This document shows positions 17,713-25,667 of a DNA stretch of 64,000 bases, piece by piece (position 1 is the stretch's first letter; every line of letters starts with the position of its first letter). Made by a program: the position numbers and the translations under genes. The notes below the pieces were generated by a model, which worked only from the letters and a program-made list of their open reading frames with translations, searched no databases and was not told the DNA's origin. The DNA is from DATFDN01 sp035685165. Lineage in GTDB: Bacteria; Pseudomonadota; Alphaproteobacteria; Acetobacterales; Acetobacteraceae. The DNA lies in assembly GCA_035685165.1 (NCBI GenBank), contig DASRBI010000009.1:186001-250000 (forward strand), in the 5' to 3' direction.

Positions 17713-19323
17713 TCAGCGCGCCCCCGGCAGGGGTGCCAGCCTGCGGCGGGTCGCGCGCAGCGCGGTGCCGAGGATGCGCGTGCCGTGCCGGGCGATCTCC
17801 ACCTCGGCGCCCTGCGGCCGGCCGGCGGCAAGCCAAGCGAGCAGCAGCGCGCCGAGGAACACCGCCGCCCCGCCCGGCACCGCGATGGCGAGCGAGCGCA
17901 TCAACTCGATCGTGGCGAGATCGCGCGGCTGCCACCAGCCCCCCGTGGCGAACAGCGCCCCCGCCATCGCCGCGGCGGCGAAGCACGGCCGCCAGACCTG
18001 GCCGAGGATCATGGCGAGCGAGGCCCCGCAATGGCGCATGGTGACGACCAGGAACAGCGTCTCCTCGACGAAGGTGCCGCACAGCACCCCGATCGCGGCG
18101 CCCCGCATCCCGATCGCCACCGTCAGCGCCGCGATCAGCGGCAGGCGGACGATCGTCGCCGCAAGCGCGATCTGGAAGTTGATCCTGGGCCAGCCGAAGG
18201 ACGACAGCAGCACGCGCCCGACCACGGTGCAAACCATAAGCGTGCCGGTCATCGCCAGGATGCGGATCAGCGGCACCGCCGCCATCCATTGCGGGCCGAA
18301 CAGCAGCGCAGTCGCCGGCTCGGCGATGAAGGCGACGCCGACGGTCGCCGGCAAGACGAGGAGGAACACGCTGCCGAGCGCGCGCGCATAGGCGCTGTCC
18401 ACGCCGGAGCCGGCCTGCCTGACGGCGGCGAAACCGGCGAACAGCACCTGCCCGATCGGCTGGATCAGCTCTGAAAACGGCAGCGAGGAAATCTCCTGCG
18501 CCACCGCATAGATGCCGAGCGAGGTGGGGCCGAGCACCCGCGCAATGATCAAATTGTCCGCGCGAATCCGCAGGAAATTGACAACCCCGTTGCCCCAGCT
18601 CCAGAGCGAGAACGACGTGAGCTTGCGCCAGCTTCTGAGCGAGAAGCGCGGCCGGTACGGGTGGATCATGTAGCTGTACTGATTCTGCACCAGCCGCCCC
18701 ACGACCAACGCGACAATCAGCGCGCGGTAGTCGCGGAACACGAACGCCGCCGTGAGCACCGTGACCGCCGACACCAGCCGCGGTACCGCCGCGAGCTGCA
18801 CGTCCTTGCGGAAATTGAGCCTCCGCCGGTATTCGACGATGCCGATATTCTCGAACCCGCCGAGCAACTGGCAAACCGCGAGCGCCAGCACCACCGGCAG
18901 CAGCCGCTTGTCACCGAAAAAACCCGCCAGCCACGTACTGCCGAGCGCCAGCGCCGATGCAAGCACCACCGAGCGCATCGCATTGATGGTGAACCCGGTG
19001 TCGAACAGGTCGCGGTCGGCCGCCTCGATGCGGATCAGTTGCTCCTGCACGCCCGCGAAGGTCAGGGCCTCGAGCGCCGCCGACATCGCCATGCCGAGCG
19101 CGATGATGCCGAAATCCGCCGGCGTCAGCAGCCGCGCCAGAACGAGCGTGCTGAGGAAGCCGATGATCCGCGTCAGCACCCGCCAGGACAGCAGCCAGGT
19201 GGCGCCCTGCGCCGTGCGCGAGGCGATTGAGTCCCGTCCCGGCGTGTCGCCCGGAACGGCACTCGCGTCGGCGGGAAAGGACCGCCCCGATGGAATCCTC
19301 AGTGGATCGTCGCCGGGTTGCAC
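17713..19323 (-). CDS. Oligosaccharide flippase (Wzx/MOP superfamily)
   Basis: This 536-residue inner-membrane protein has about 12-14 hydrophobic segments after a 40-residue polar N-terminus. Typical blocks are LVLARLLTPADFGIIALG near TM1-2, SFSLWSWGNGVVNFLRIRADNLIIARVLG in the middle, and GIYAVAQEISSLPFSELI. These are features of the polysaccharide-biosynthesis branch of the MOP superfamily, which flips lipid-linked glycans to the periplasmic side. It stands about 70 bases upstream of the phosphatase-kdoO pair in the same direction. The cargo cannot be told. Confidence 0.85.
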   Translation of the reverse strand: MQPGDDPLRIPSGRSFPADASAVPGDTPGRDSIASRTAQGATWLLSWRVLTRIIGFLSTLVLARLLTPADFGIIALGMAMSAALEALTFAGVQEQLIRIEAADRDLFDTGFTINAMRSVVLASALALGSTWLAGFFGDKRLLPVVLALAVCQLLGGFENIGIVEYRRRLNFRKDVQLAAVPRLVSAVTVLTAAFVFRDYRALIVALVVGRLVQNQYSYMIHPYRPRFSLRSWRKLTSFSLWSWGNGVVNFLRIRADNLIIARVLGPTSLGIYAVAQEISSLPFSELIQPIGQVLFAGFAAVRQAGSGVDSAYARALGSVFLLVLPATVGVAFIAEPATALLFGPQWMAAVPLIRILAMTGTLMVCTVVGRVLLSSFGWPRINFQIALAATIVRLPLIAALTVAIGMRGAAIGVLCGTFVEETLFLVVTMRHCGASLAMILGQVWRPCFAAAAMAGALFATGGWWQPRDLATIELMRSLAIAVPGGAAVFLGALLLAWLAAGRPQGAEVEIARHGTRILGTALRATRRRLAPLPGAR

Positions 19324-19477
19324 GCAGGGGAGTTCCGTCGATGCGCGCGCTCCCCACGGCCGCCGCGGGCGGCGGCACGAAGGGTGCAGAGCAGCCAGCT
19401 AACAAATTGCCCGGCACATTCCAACCAACGATGCGGCAATGTTGCCGATTGGGCGCCCCTGGCGGCATGCGGCGATA

Positions 19478-19493
19478 CTCGCGATTTCGCGAG
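19478..19493 (-). terminator. Perfect inverted repeat after plsY
   Basis: CTCGCGA-TT-TCGCGAG is a perfect 7+2+7 hairpin starting two bases beyond the plsY stop codon. It has no clear T-run, so it may be a weak terminator or an mRNA-stabilising end. Confidence 0.4.
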
Positions 19494-19495
19494 CC

Positions 19496-20080
19496 TTATC
19501 CGGCGCGGCCGATCCGCGGCTCGGTGCCGGCAAGCAGGCGGCGGATGTTCGCATGGTGGCGCGCGAACACCAGCGCGCCGATCCCGATCCCGAGCAGCGC
19601 CAGGTCGCGGTATCCGAATAGGGCGGCGAACACCGGCGCGAGCGCGAAGGCGCCGAGCCCGGCCACCGAGGAGATGCGGAAGAGCGCCGCGAGGACGAGC
19701 CAGGCCGCGCAGCACAGCACGCCGACCGGCCAGAACACGGCCAGATAGACGCCGAGCCCCGTTGCCACGCTCTTGCCGCCCTTGAAGCCGAGCCATACTG
19801 GGAAGGCGTGCCCGAGCACCGCGCCGCCCCCCGCCCACAGCGCTGCCTCGGTGCCGCCGAGCCAGGACGCCAGCGCCACCGCCACCACGCCCTTGCCCCC
19901 ATCCAGCAACAATGTCGCCGCCGCCAGCCCCTTGCGGCCGGTGCGGAGCACGTTGGTCGCGCCGATGCTGCCCGAACCGATGCCGCGAATATCGCCGAGC
20001 CCGGCGAGCCGGGTCAGCAGCAGGCCGAACGGCGCGGAGCCGAACACGTACCCCAGCGCCAGGAACCCGAGCGCCTGCAT
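19496..20080 (-). CDS. plsY: Acyl-phosphate:glycerol-3-phosphate acyltransferase PlsY
   Basis: This inner-membrane enzyme makes lysophosphatidate from acyl-phosphate and glycerol-3-phosphate, the first step of phospholipid synthesis. The 194 residues form about five to seven membrane segments. The three PlsY motifs are present: GSAPFGLLL near 14, GSGSIGATNVLRTGRKG at 36-52, and FKGGKSVATGLG near 98, with GHAFPVWLGFKGGKS between. The start is ATG at 20080; the frame stays open upstream without family similarity. It is divergent from cvpA. Confidence 0.95.
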   Translation of the reverse strand: MQALGFLALGYVFGSAPFGLLLTRLAGLGDIRGIGSGSIGATNVLRTGRKGLAAATLLLDGGKGVVAVALASWLGGTEAALWAGGGAVLGHAFPVWLGFKGGKSVATGLGVYLAVFWPVGVLCCAAWLVLAALFRISSVAGLGAFALAPVFAALFGYRDLALLGIGIGALVFARHHANIRRLLAGTEPRIGRAG

Positions 20081-20224
20081 CCCGAAGCCTCCCCGCGCCG
20101 TTTCCGCCCCTAGGCCCGACTCGCCGTGAGCGCGCCAAATAGCCTGCGGCACGTAGTGCCGAAAGAGCTTGGCCGCCGAACGGCCACGCCGCATAAGCAG
20201 CGCCGCGTGCGCGAGCGAGGGGCG

Positions 20225-20812
20225 ATGACCTGGGTGGATGCCGCGATTCTCGGGGTCGTGGTTCTTTCCGGTGTGCTGGCCTTCTTTCGCGGCTTCGTGC
20301 GCGAGGTGCTGGGCGTCGGCGCCTGGCTTGGCGCCGCCGTGCTCGCGGTCTGGGCCGCGCCTTCGGTGCGACCGCACTTCACGCGGCTCCTGCGCGACCA
20401 CCCCGGCATGGACATTCTCGCCGCCTACGCCGTCGTGTTCGTCGTCTCCCTGATTGTACTCCTTCTTCTGTCCCAAGCCGTCAGCCGCGTGGTGCGCCGC
20501 TCCGCCCTGGGCGGCCTTGACCGCAGCCTGGGTCTGCTATTCGGGCTCGCCCGGGGTGCGGCGATCGTGGCGGTGGCTTATATCATCGGCGGTTGGCTGG
20601 CGGGCGAGCCCTCGAGCTGGCCGAGCCCGGTGCGCCGCGCGCTGGCGCTGGGCCCGACCTACCAGGCGGCGGCGTGGATCGCCGCGCGGCTGCCACCCGG
20701 CTATCAGCCGATCGTCTATAAGCCCCCGGCCGAGCGGGCGGCGACGGCGAGCGAGCTGTTCAGTGCCGCCCCGCGCGGACGCGCGACCGAGCCGGCCATG
20801 TCCCGGCCATAG
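20225..20812 (+). CDS. cvpA: CvpA family membrane protein
   Basis: This 195-residue inner-membrane protein starts MTWVDAAILGVVVLSGVLA, with FFRGFVREVLGVGAWLGAA next, the standard CvpA opening. It has four hydrophobic segments and a proline-rich cytoplasmic tail. I chose the ATG at 20225, which follows GAGCGAGGGGCG; an upstream in-frame start lacks family similarity. It sits 14 bases before purF, a very common proteobacterial order. CvpA homologues are needed for colicin V export and envelope stress tolerance in enterics; the role here is not known. Confidence 0.9.
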   Translation: MTWVDAAILGVVVLSGVLAFFRGFVREVLGVGAWLGAAVLAVWAAPSVRPHFTRLLRDHPGMDILAAYAVVFVVSLIVLLLLSQAVSRVVRRSALGGLDRSLGLLFGLARGAAIVAVAYIIGGWLAGEPSSWPSPVRRALALGPTYQAAAWIAARLPPGYQPIVYKPPAERAATASELFSAAPRGRATEPAMSRP

Positions 20813-20826
20813 GAGAGAGTGCCGCC

Positions 20827-22302
20827 ATGCAGCCTTCCGCGGCCGGACGCCGGACCCACGACGAGGACAAGCTCCACGAGGAGTGCGGCGTCTTCGGCAT
20901 CTGGAACGCCCCGGACGCCGCCGCCGTGACCGCGCTCGGCCTGCACGCGCTTCAGCATCGCGGCCAGGAAGCGACGGGGATCGTCGCCTATGACGGCACG
21001 CGCTTTCACTCCCACAAGGGCATGGGCCTGGTCGGGGATAATTTCGGCGACGCGCGGGTGATCGCCTCGCTGCCGGGGCGGGTGGCGATCGGCCATAACC
21101 GCTACGCCACCACGGGTGCCACCGTGCTGCGGAACGTGCAGCCGCTGTATGCCGATTTCGAGTTCGGCGGCTTCGCCGTCGCGCACAACGGCAACCTCAC
21201 CAACGCGCAGATCCTGCGCCGGATGCTGGTCCGGCGCGGGTGCCTTTTTCAATCGACCACCGACTCCGAGGTGTTCATCCACCTCATCGCGATCAGCCTC
21301 TATTCCACCGTCGCCGACCGGCTGATCGACGCCCTGAAGCAGGTGGTGGGCGCCTACTCGCTGGTGGCGCTGTCGAACGAGGCGCTGTTCGGCGTGCGCG
21401 ACCCGCTCGGCGTGCGCCCCCTCATCCTCGGCAAGATCGGCACCGACCCAGCGGGGGGCTGGGTGCTCGCTTCGGAAAGCTGCGCGCTCGACATCGTGGG
21501 TGCGGAGTTCGTGCGCGACGTGGAGCCGGGCGAGGTGGTCATCATCGACGACGCGGGCGTGCGCAGCATCAAGCCGTTCGGGCGCGCGCGCGAGAGGTTC
21601 TGCGTGTTCGAATACATCTATTTCGCGCGCCCCGATTCCGTGATGGAGGGGATGCCGGTATACGACACGCGCAAGCGCATCGGCGCCGAGCTCGCCCGCG
21701 AATCTTCCGTCGCCGCCGACGTGGTGGTGCCGGTGCCGGACTCGGGCGTCCCGGCGGCGATGGGCTACGCGGCGGAGAGCGGTTTGCCGTTCGAGCTCGG
21801 CATCATCCGCAATCACTATGTTGGCCGCACGTTCATCGAGCCCACCGACACGATCCGCCATCTCGGCGTCAAGCTGAAGCATTCCGCGAATCAGTCGGTA
21901 CTCGCCGGCAAGCGGGTGATCCTGGTTGACGATTCGATCGTGCGCGGCACCACCAGCCGCAAAATCGTGGAGATGGTGCGCGCGGCGGGAGCGCGCGAGG
22001 TGCACATGCGGATCTCCTCGCCGCCAACGACGCACTCCTGCTTCTACGGCATCGACACGCCGGAGCGCGGCAAGCTGCTGGCTGCGCGCTACTCGATCGA
22101 GGAGATGGCCGAGCAGATCAACGCCGACAGCCTGGCCTTCATCTCCATCGACGGCCTCTACCGCGCGCTCGGGAAGCCGGCTCGCGACCCGGCCAAGCCG
22201 CACTATTGCGACGCCTGTTTCACAGGCGACTATCCGATCGGCATCCCCGACCAGGCCGACAACGCCGAGCGCCAGCTCAGCCTCCTGATGGACGCGGGGT
22301 AG
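20827..22302 (+). CDS. purF: Amidophosphoribosyltransferase PurF
   Basis: This enzyme carries out the committed step of purine synthesis: PRPP plus glutamine gives 5-phosphoribosylamine. In the 491 residues the glutaminase nucleophile is C20 in HEECGVFGIW, behind a 19-residue propeptide that must be cleaved. The PRPP loop is VILVDDSIVRGTTS. Cysteines FCVFEYIYF, HSCFYGID and YCDACF match the ligands of the [4Fe-4S] Bacillus-type enzyme. GGAGAGAG precedes the ATG by about 7 bases. Confidence 0.97.
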   Translation: MQPSAAGRRTHDEDKLHEECGVFGIWNAPDAAAVTALGLHALQHRGQEATGIVAYDGTRFHSHKGMGLVGDNFGDARVIASLPGRVAIGHNRYATTGATVLRNVQPLYADFEFGGFAVAHNGNLTNAQILRRMLVRRGCLFQSTTDSEVFIHLIAISLYSTVADRLIDALKQVVGAYSLVALSNEALFGVRDPLGVRPLILGKIGTDPAGGWVLASESCALDIVGAEFVRDVEPGEVVIIDDAGVRSIKPFGRARERFCVFEYIYFARPDSVMEGMPVYDTRKRIGAELARESSVAADVVVPVPDSGVPAAMGYAAESGLPFELGIIRNHYVGRTFIEPTDTIRHLGVKLKHSANQSVLAGKRVILVDDSIVRGTTSRKIVEMVRAAGAREVHMRISSPPTTHSCFYGIDTPERGKLLAARYSIEEMAEQINADSLAFISIDGLYRALGKPARDPAKPHYCDACFTGDYPIGIPDQADNAERQLSLLMDAG

Positions 22303-22336
22303 TGCTCCGGCGCCGCACCGTGGTAGGACCTGCGCG

Positions 22337-22535
22337 ATGAGCGTAACTTTGCACATTCCCGACGATCTTGCGGCGCGACGAAATCCTCGCGCTGGCAAGG
22401 GCGTAGCGGCCGACCTACGGCGCGGGCTTTCTCGATCTGGCCGTTCGCCGAGGCCTGCCTCGCGCAACCAATGATCGTCCGCTCCGTACCGCAGCGACCG
22501 CGGCCGGCATCACCCTGTTGAGCGGCGCGGCATGA
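22337..22535 (+). pseudogene. Collapsed toxin-antitoxin relic (antitoxin start joined to VapC end)
   Basis: The ATG at 22337 opens MSVTLHIPDDLAARR, the typical first strand of a small antitoxin. Within 30 codons, in another frame, the sequence reads EILALARA-stop-RPTYGAGFLDLAVRRGLP, then RATNDRPLRTAATAAGITLL, which is the C-terminal part of a PIN-domain toxin (intact relatives read YDAxYLxLALRRGLPLATLDRxLRxAA). The middle of both genes is missing, the frame is shifted and a stop interrupts it. The catalytic Asp of the YDA block is Gly. It lies between purF and the SDR, genes that are usually adjacent. Confidence 0.7.
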
Positions 22536-23248
22536 GCGACCAGGTTTTGGCCGGCAGCGTCGCGCTCGTCACGGGCGCGAGCCGGGGCATCGGCGCCGCC
22601 GCGGCGGCGGAGCTGGCAAGGCTCGGCGCGCATTGCGTGCTGCTCGCGCGCACCCAGGGCGGACTTGAGGAAACCGACGACGGAATCCGCAAGCTCGGCG
22701 GCAGCGCCACCCTGATCCCGTTCGACCTGCGCGAAACGGACGAGATCGACAAGCTCGGCCCGAGCCTCGCCGCGCGCTTCGGGCGGCTCGATGTGCTTGT
22801 CTACGCCGCCGGTGTGCTCGGCCGTCTCGCGCCGGTACAGCATCTGCTGGCGACCGAGTGGACCGAGGCGCTTGCGGTGAACGCGACCGCCGGCTGGCGG
22901 CTGATCCGCACCTGCGATCCGCTGCTGCGCGCCGCACCCGCCGGCCGCGCCGTGTTCGTAACCGCCGAGCGCGCCCGCACGCCGCGCGCCTACTGGGCCT
23001 GCTACGGCGCCACGAAGGCGGCGCTCGATCATGTCGCGCTCTGCTGGGCCGACGAGGTGGAATCCACAACCAAGCTGCGCGTCAACCTGTTCGACCCCGG
23101 CCCGGTCGCGACCAGGCTCCGCCTCGCCGCCTTTCCCGGCGAGACGCAAGACCATCTCCGCAAGCCGCACGAGGTCGCCCCCGCCCTCGCCGCCCTCTGC
23201 CTGCCGACCGAGCAGCGCACCGGCCAACGCATCCGCTTCGAGCCGTAA
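22532..23248 (+). CDS. SDR family oxidoreductase, catalytic Ser apparently missing
   Basis: This Rossmann-fold protein of 238 residues has the cofactor loop VTGASRGIG at 13-21, NATAGW (structural Asn) and YGATKAALD (Y-x3-K). The strand that normally ends in the catalytic Ser reads VFVTAERARTPRAYW where relatives have VTSGAARSPRAYW, so the Ser is replaced. That would leave Tyr and Lys only. SDRs in this position after purF are common in alphaproteobacteria and their substrate is unknown. The ATG at 22532 overlaps the end of the toxin relic. Confidence 0.85.
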   Translation: MSDQVLAGSVALVTGASRGIGAAAAAELARLGAHCVLLARTQGGLEETDDGIRKLGGSATLIPFDLRETDEIDKLGPSLAARFGRLDVLVYAAGVLGRLAPVQHLLATEWTEALAVNATAGWRLIRTCDPLLRAAPAGRAVFVTAERARTPRAYWACYGATKAALDHVALCWADEVESTTKLRVNLFDPGPVATRLRLAAFPGETQDHLRKPHEVAPALAALCLPTEQRTGQRIRFEP

Positions 23249-23280
23249 ATGATTGAGCGGGGATGGGGCCCATGAAGTTC

Positions 23281-23314
23281 CTCTCCCCTCTGCCTCACGC
23301 GGGAGAGGGGAGAG
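23281..23314. repeat. Intergenic 11-bp inverted repeat
   Basis: CTCTCCCCTCT and AGAGGGGAGAG pair perfectly around a 12-base loop between the convergent SDR and DUF169 genes. Hairpins of this composition are widespread intergenic elements in high-GC proteobacteria and here could serve as a two-way terminator. Confidence 0.65.
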
Positions 23315-23337
23315 GGCGGTTGAGGGGTGAGGACGCT

Positions 23338-24159
23338 CTAGCTCTTGCCTGCGTAGCTTTTCGCCATCCCCTCCGCCGGCTCCGCCTGCGGCCCGAACGG
23401 CATGATCGGATAGCGCAGGCCCGCCTTCGAAAGCCCGTGCAGCCCCGTCACCGCGCGCTCTAAGTCAGCGGGCGGGCAGGCCATCAGCATTTCGTCGTCC
23501 GCCACCCCGCCGTAGCGGCGCTCCGCGTAGCAGGGAATGGACAAGCTAACCTCGCGCGTTTTCAGCGCATGGCCCCAGGAATCGGCGCACGCGCTCTCGC
23601 CGGTGATGCTGAAATCATAGCGTCGGTAATTGCGCCATTGCAGCCCGTTTATGAACAAAATCATCTGCGCCGGATTAGCGTAAAAGAGGCAAATGTCCGG
23701 CGGATCGAGCCGCCCGCTGCGCAGCGGCGAGACCGCGAGCCCATGATAGCGCCCGGGCGGCACGCGCGGCATCCCGGCCTGGTGCGCCGCCGCCGCTTCG
23801 CGGTTCTCGAACCACACCCCCTCCATCTTGCGCCCGGATGTGTAAATCTCGCCCGGCGCATCGAGCCCGATCACGGAGGAGCAGCTCGAATTGCCGGGGA
23901 TGTTCTCGGTCGTGATCCCGAGCGTGAACCCGGCGATGCGCGCCTGCGTCACCAACTGGCAGGTGGAGAAGATGCGCCCCTTAGGCGGCCGGCGCAGCCC
24001 CGGCACACGCGCCATCTCCTCCAGATCCTCGAACAGCTTCATGCCGATCGGCAGCGTGCGGAGCTTGAGCAGGGCGACCAATTGATCGGCGAGGTCGGCG
24101 CAGGTCTTCCCGTCGGGCCCGGCCGGGGCGGCGGCTTCGGCGAGCGCGGCATCGCTCAT
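23338..24159 (-). CDS. DUF169 domain protein
   Basis: The protein has 273 residues from the ATG at 24159, which has GGAGGAAAG before it. The conserved blocks are LPIGMKLFEDLEEM, STCQLVTQARIAGFTLGIT, GNSSCSSVIGLDAPG and CADSWGHALKTREVSLSIPCYAERRYGG, the pattern of DUF169 (COG2043). These proteins are rich in conserved Cys and are of unknown function, sometimes linked to one-carbon or metal metabolism. It is divergent from the heptosyltransferase gene, with 208 bases between. Confidence 0.8.
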   Translation of the reverse strand: MSDAALAEAAAPAGPDGKTCADLADQLVALLKLRTLPIGMKLFEDLEEMARVPGLRRPPKGRIFSTCQLVTQARIAGFTLGITTENIPGNSSCSSVIGLDAPGEIYTSGRKMEGVWFENREAAAAHQAGMPRVPPGRYHGLAVSPLRSGRLDPPDICLFYANPAQMILFINGLQWRNYRRYDFSITGESACADSWGHALKTREVSLSIPCYAERRYGGVADDEMLMACPPADLERAVTGLHGLSKAGLRYPIMPFGPQAEPAEGMAKSYAGKS

Positions 24160-24300
24160 GGGCTTTCCTCCGTCATTCTTCCTGGTCGATCCCGACTCCC
24201 ACAGGGCGCGAAGGTGCGTCAACCGGCCGGGCCGGCAGCCGATCTCCTTTGCTTCGCAAGCTGACCGGTCCAATGCCGAAGGACGCACGACCCTTCCTGC

Positions 24301-24330
24301 TTGTCCTGAAAATAAACTCCGTCGTAAGCT
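24301..24330 (+). promoter_or_regulatory. Candidate promoter of the repeat-Hint cassette
   Basis: TTGTCC, an 18-base spacer and TAAGCT lie about 40 bases before the heptosyltransferase ATG, in a noticeably AT-richer patch (24308-24346) of an otherwise GC-rich genome. A second -10-like TAATAAT occurs near 24335. It is the only sigma70-like site upstream of the three genes. The call is weak. Confidence 0.3.
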
Positions 24331-24367
24331 ATGGTAATAATGGTTCGCATACGAGGATTAGGGGGGG

Positions 24368-25666
24368 ATGGATACCGGCGCCGTCATCGCTGTCGCAGAT
24401 TTTGCGTCCGGCCGCGCCACGCCCCCGGAACTGGCCGGCGAACGCCAGGCACCGAACCGGCCCTATCCGCCGGCCGCCGACACGCCCACCCAGGTCGCCC
24501 CGGATGGCCTGCGCTTCGACTTCAATGCCGGGGCGCGTATTCTGTGTCCTGTTCGCACGCAGGGAATGTGGCGCGTCCACCTGTTCGACCTCGATACCGG
24601 CAACACGCTGTTCCGGTCGGAAAACAAGGGCGCCCTTGTCACCTCCGCCAAGCGCTACTTCGTGCGCTTCGGCATCGAGGTCGAGACGGTGGACGAGGCG
24701 GGCCAGACGGCGCCGGTTTTCACGCACCACTACGACGCGCGCGGGCGCGAGGTGCTGATCCTGTTTCCCATCGGCACGATCGGCGACACGCTCGGCTGGT
24801 TTCCCTACGCTGCGCGCTTCGCCCGCCAGCACGGGGCGCGCGTCACCTGCGCGATGTCCGATGCGATCTCGCCCCTGCTGCGCGGCGCCTATCCCGAGCT
24901 GCGCTTCGTCACGCACGAGGAGCTGGCGGCCGAGAACCTGCCCGCGCGCGCCTATGCCACCTATTGGCTCGGCCTCTTCTTCACCGACAAGGAGAACGTC
25001 TATCAGCCGACCGACTTCCGCCTGGTCGGCCTGCACCGCACGGCGGGCTACATCCTCGGCGTCGATCCGGCCGAGGAAGCCCCTTCCCTCGCCCTGCCGG
25101 ATGACAGCCGCCCGATCCCCGAGCCCTATGTCTGCATCGCCACGCAAAGCACGACCCAGTGCAAATACTGGAACAACCCGCGCGGCTGGCGGGAGGTCGT
25201 CCGCTACCTGAAGGAAAGCGGCTTCCGGGTGATCTGCATCGACCAGAAGCCGGTGCATGGCGGCGGCCTCGTGTGGAACCACCTCCCGCATGGGGCGGAG
25301 GACGAAACCGGCGACCGCCCGCTCGCTGAGCGCGCACGCTGGCTACGCCATGCTTCGTTCTTTGTCGGTCTCAGCAGCGGGCTCTCCTGGCTCGCCTGGG
25401 CGGCCGGCACGCCGGTCGTGCTGATCAGCGGCTTCACCCATCCGGTAAACGAGTTCGCGACACCCTATCGCGTGATCAACTGGCATACCTGCAATTCCTG
25501 CTGGAACGACCCGCGCGTGCTGTTTGACCACAAGGACTTCCTCTGGTGCCCGCGCCATGCCGGCACGCCGCGCCAGTTCGAATGCACACGCCTGATCACC
25601 CCCGAGCAGGTGATCGGGGCGATCCAGCGGATCCCTGCCTTCGCCGCGCTGCGGAAGGAGCATTGA
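24368..25666 (+). CDS. TibC/Aah-type autotransporter heptosyltransferase
   Basis: This glycosyltransferase of 432 residues is predicted to add heptose to Ser in strand-loop-strand repeats. The N-terminal barrel domain (DGLRFDFNAGARILCPV, WRVHLFDLDTGNTLFRSEN) and the GT-B fold (LILFPIGTIGDTLGWFPY, VCIATQSTTQCKYWNNPRGW, VGLSSGLSWLAWAAGTPVVL) match the BAHT family. Four cysteines, C375, C378 (WHTCNSCW), C394 (LWCPRH) and C406 (FECTRL), match the Fe(III)-binding finger of TibC. The gene ends one base before the repeat-protein start, which makes that protein its likely acceptor. Confidence 0.92.
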   Translation: MDTGAVIAVADFASGRATPPELAGERQAPNRPYPPAADTPTQVAPDGLRFDFNAGARILCPVRTQGMWRVHLFDLDTGNTLFRSENKGALVTSAKRYFVRFGIEVETVDEAGQTAPVFTHHYDARGREVLILFPIGTIGDTLGWFPYAARFARQHGARVTCAMSDAISPLLRGAYPELRFVTHEELAAENLPARAYATYWLGLFFTDKENVYQPTDFRLVGLHRTAGYILGVDPAEEAPSLALPDDSRPIPEPYVCIATQSTTQCKYWNNPRGWREVVRYLKESGFRVICIDQKPVHGGGLVWNHLPHGAEDETGDRPLAERARWLRHASFFVGLSSGLSWLAWAAGTPVVLISGFTHPVNEFATPYRVINWHTCNSCWNDPRVLFDHKDFLWCPRHAGTPRQFECTRLITPEQVIGAIQRIPAFAALRKEH

Positions 25667-25667
25667 G

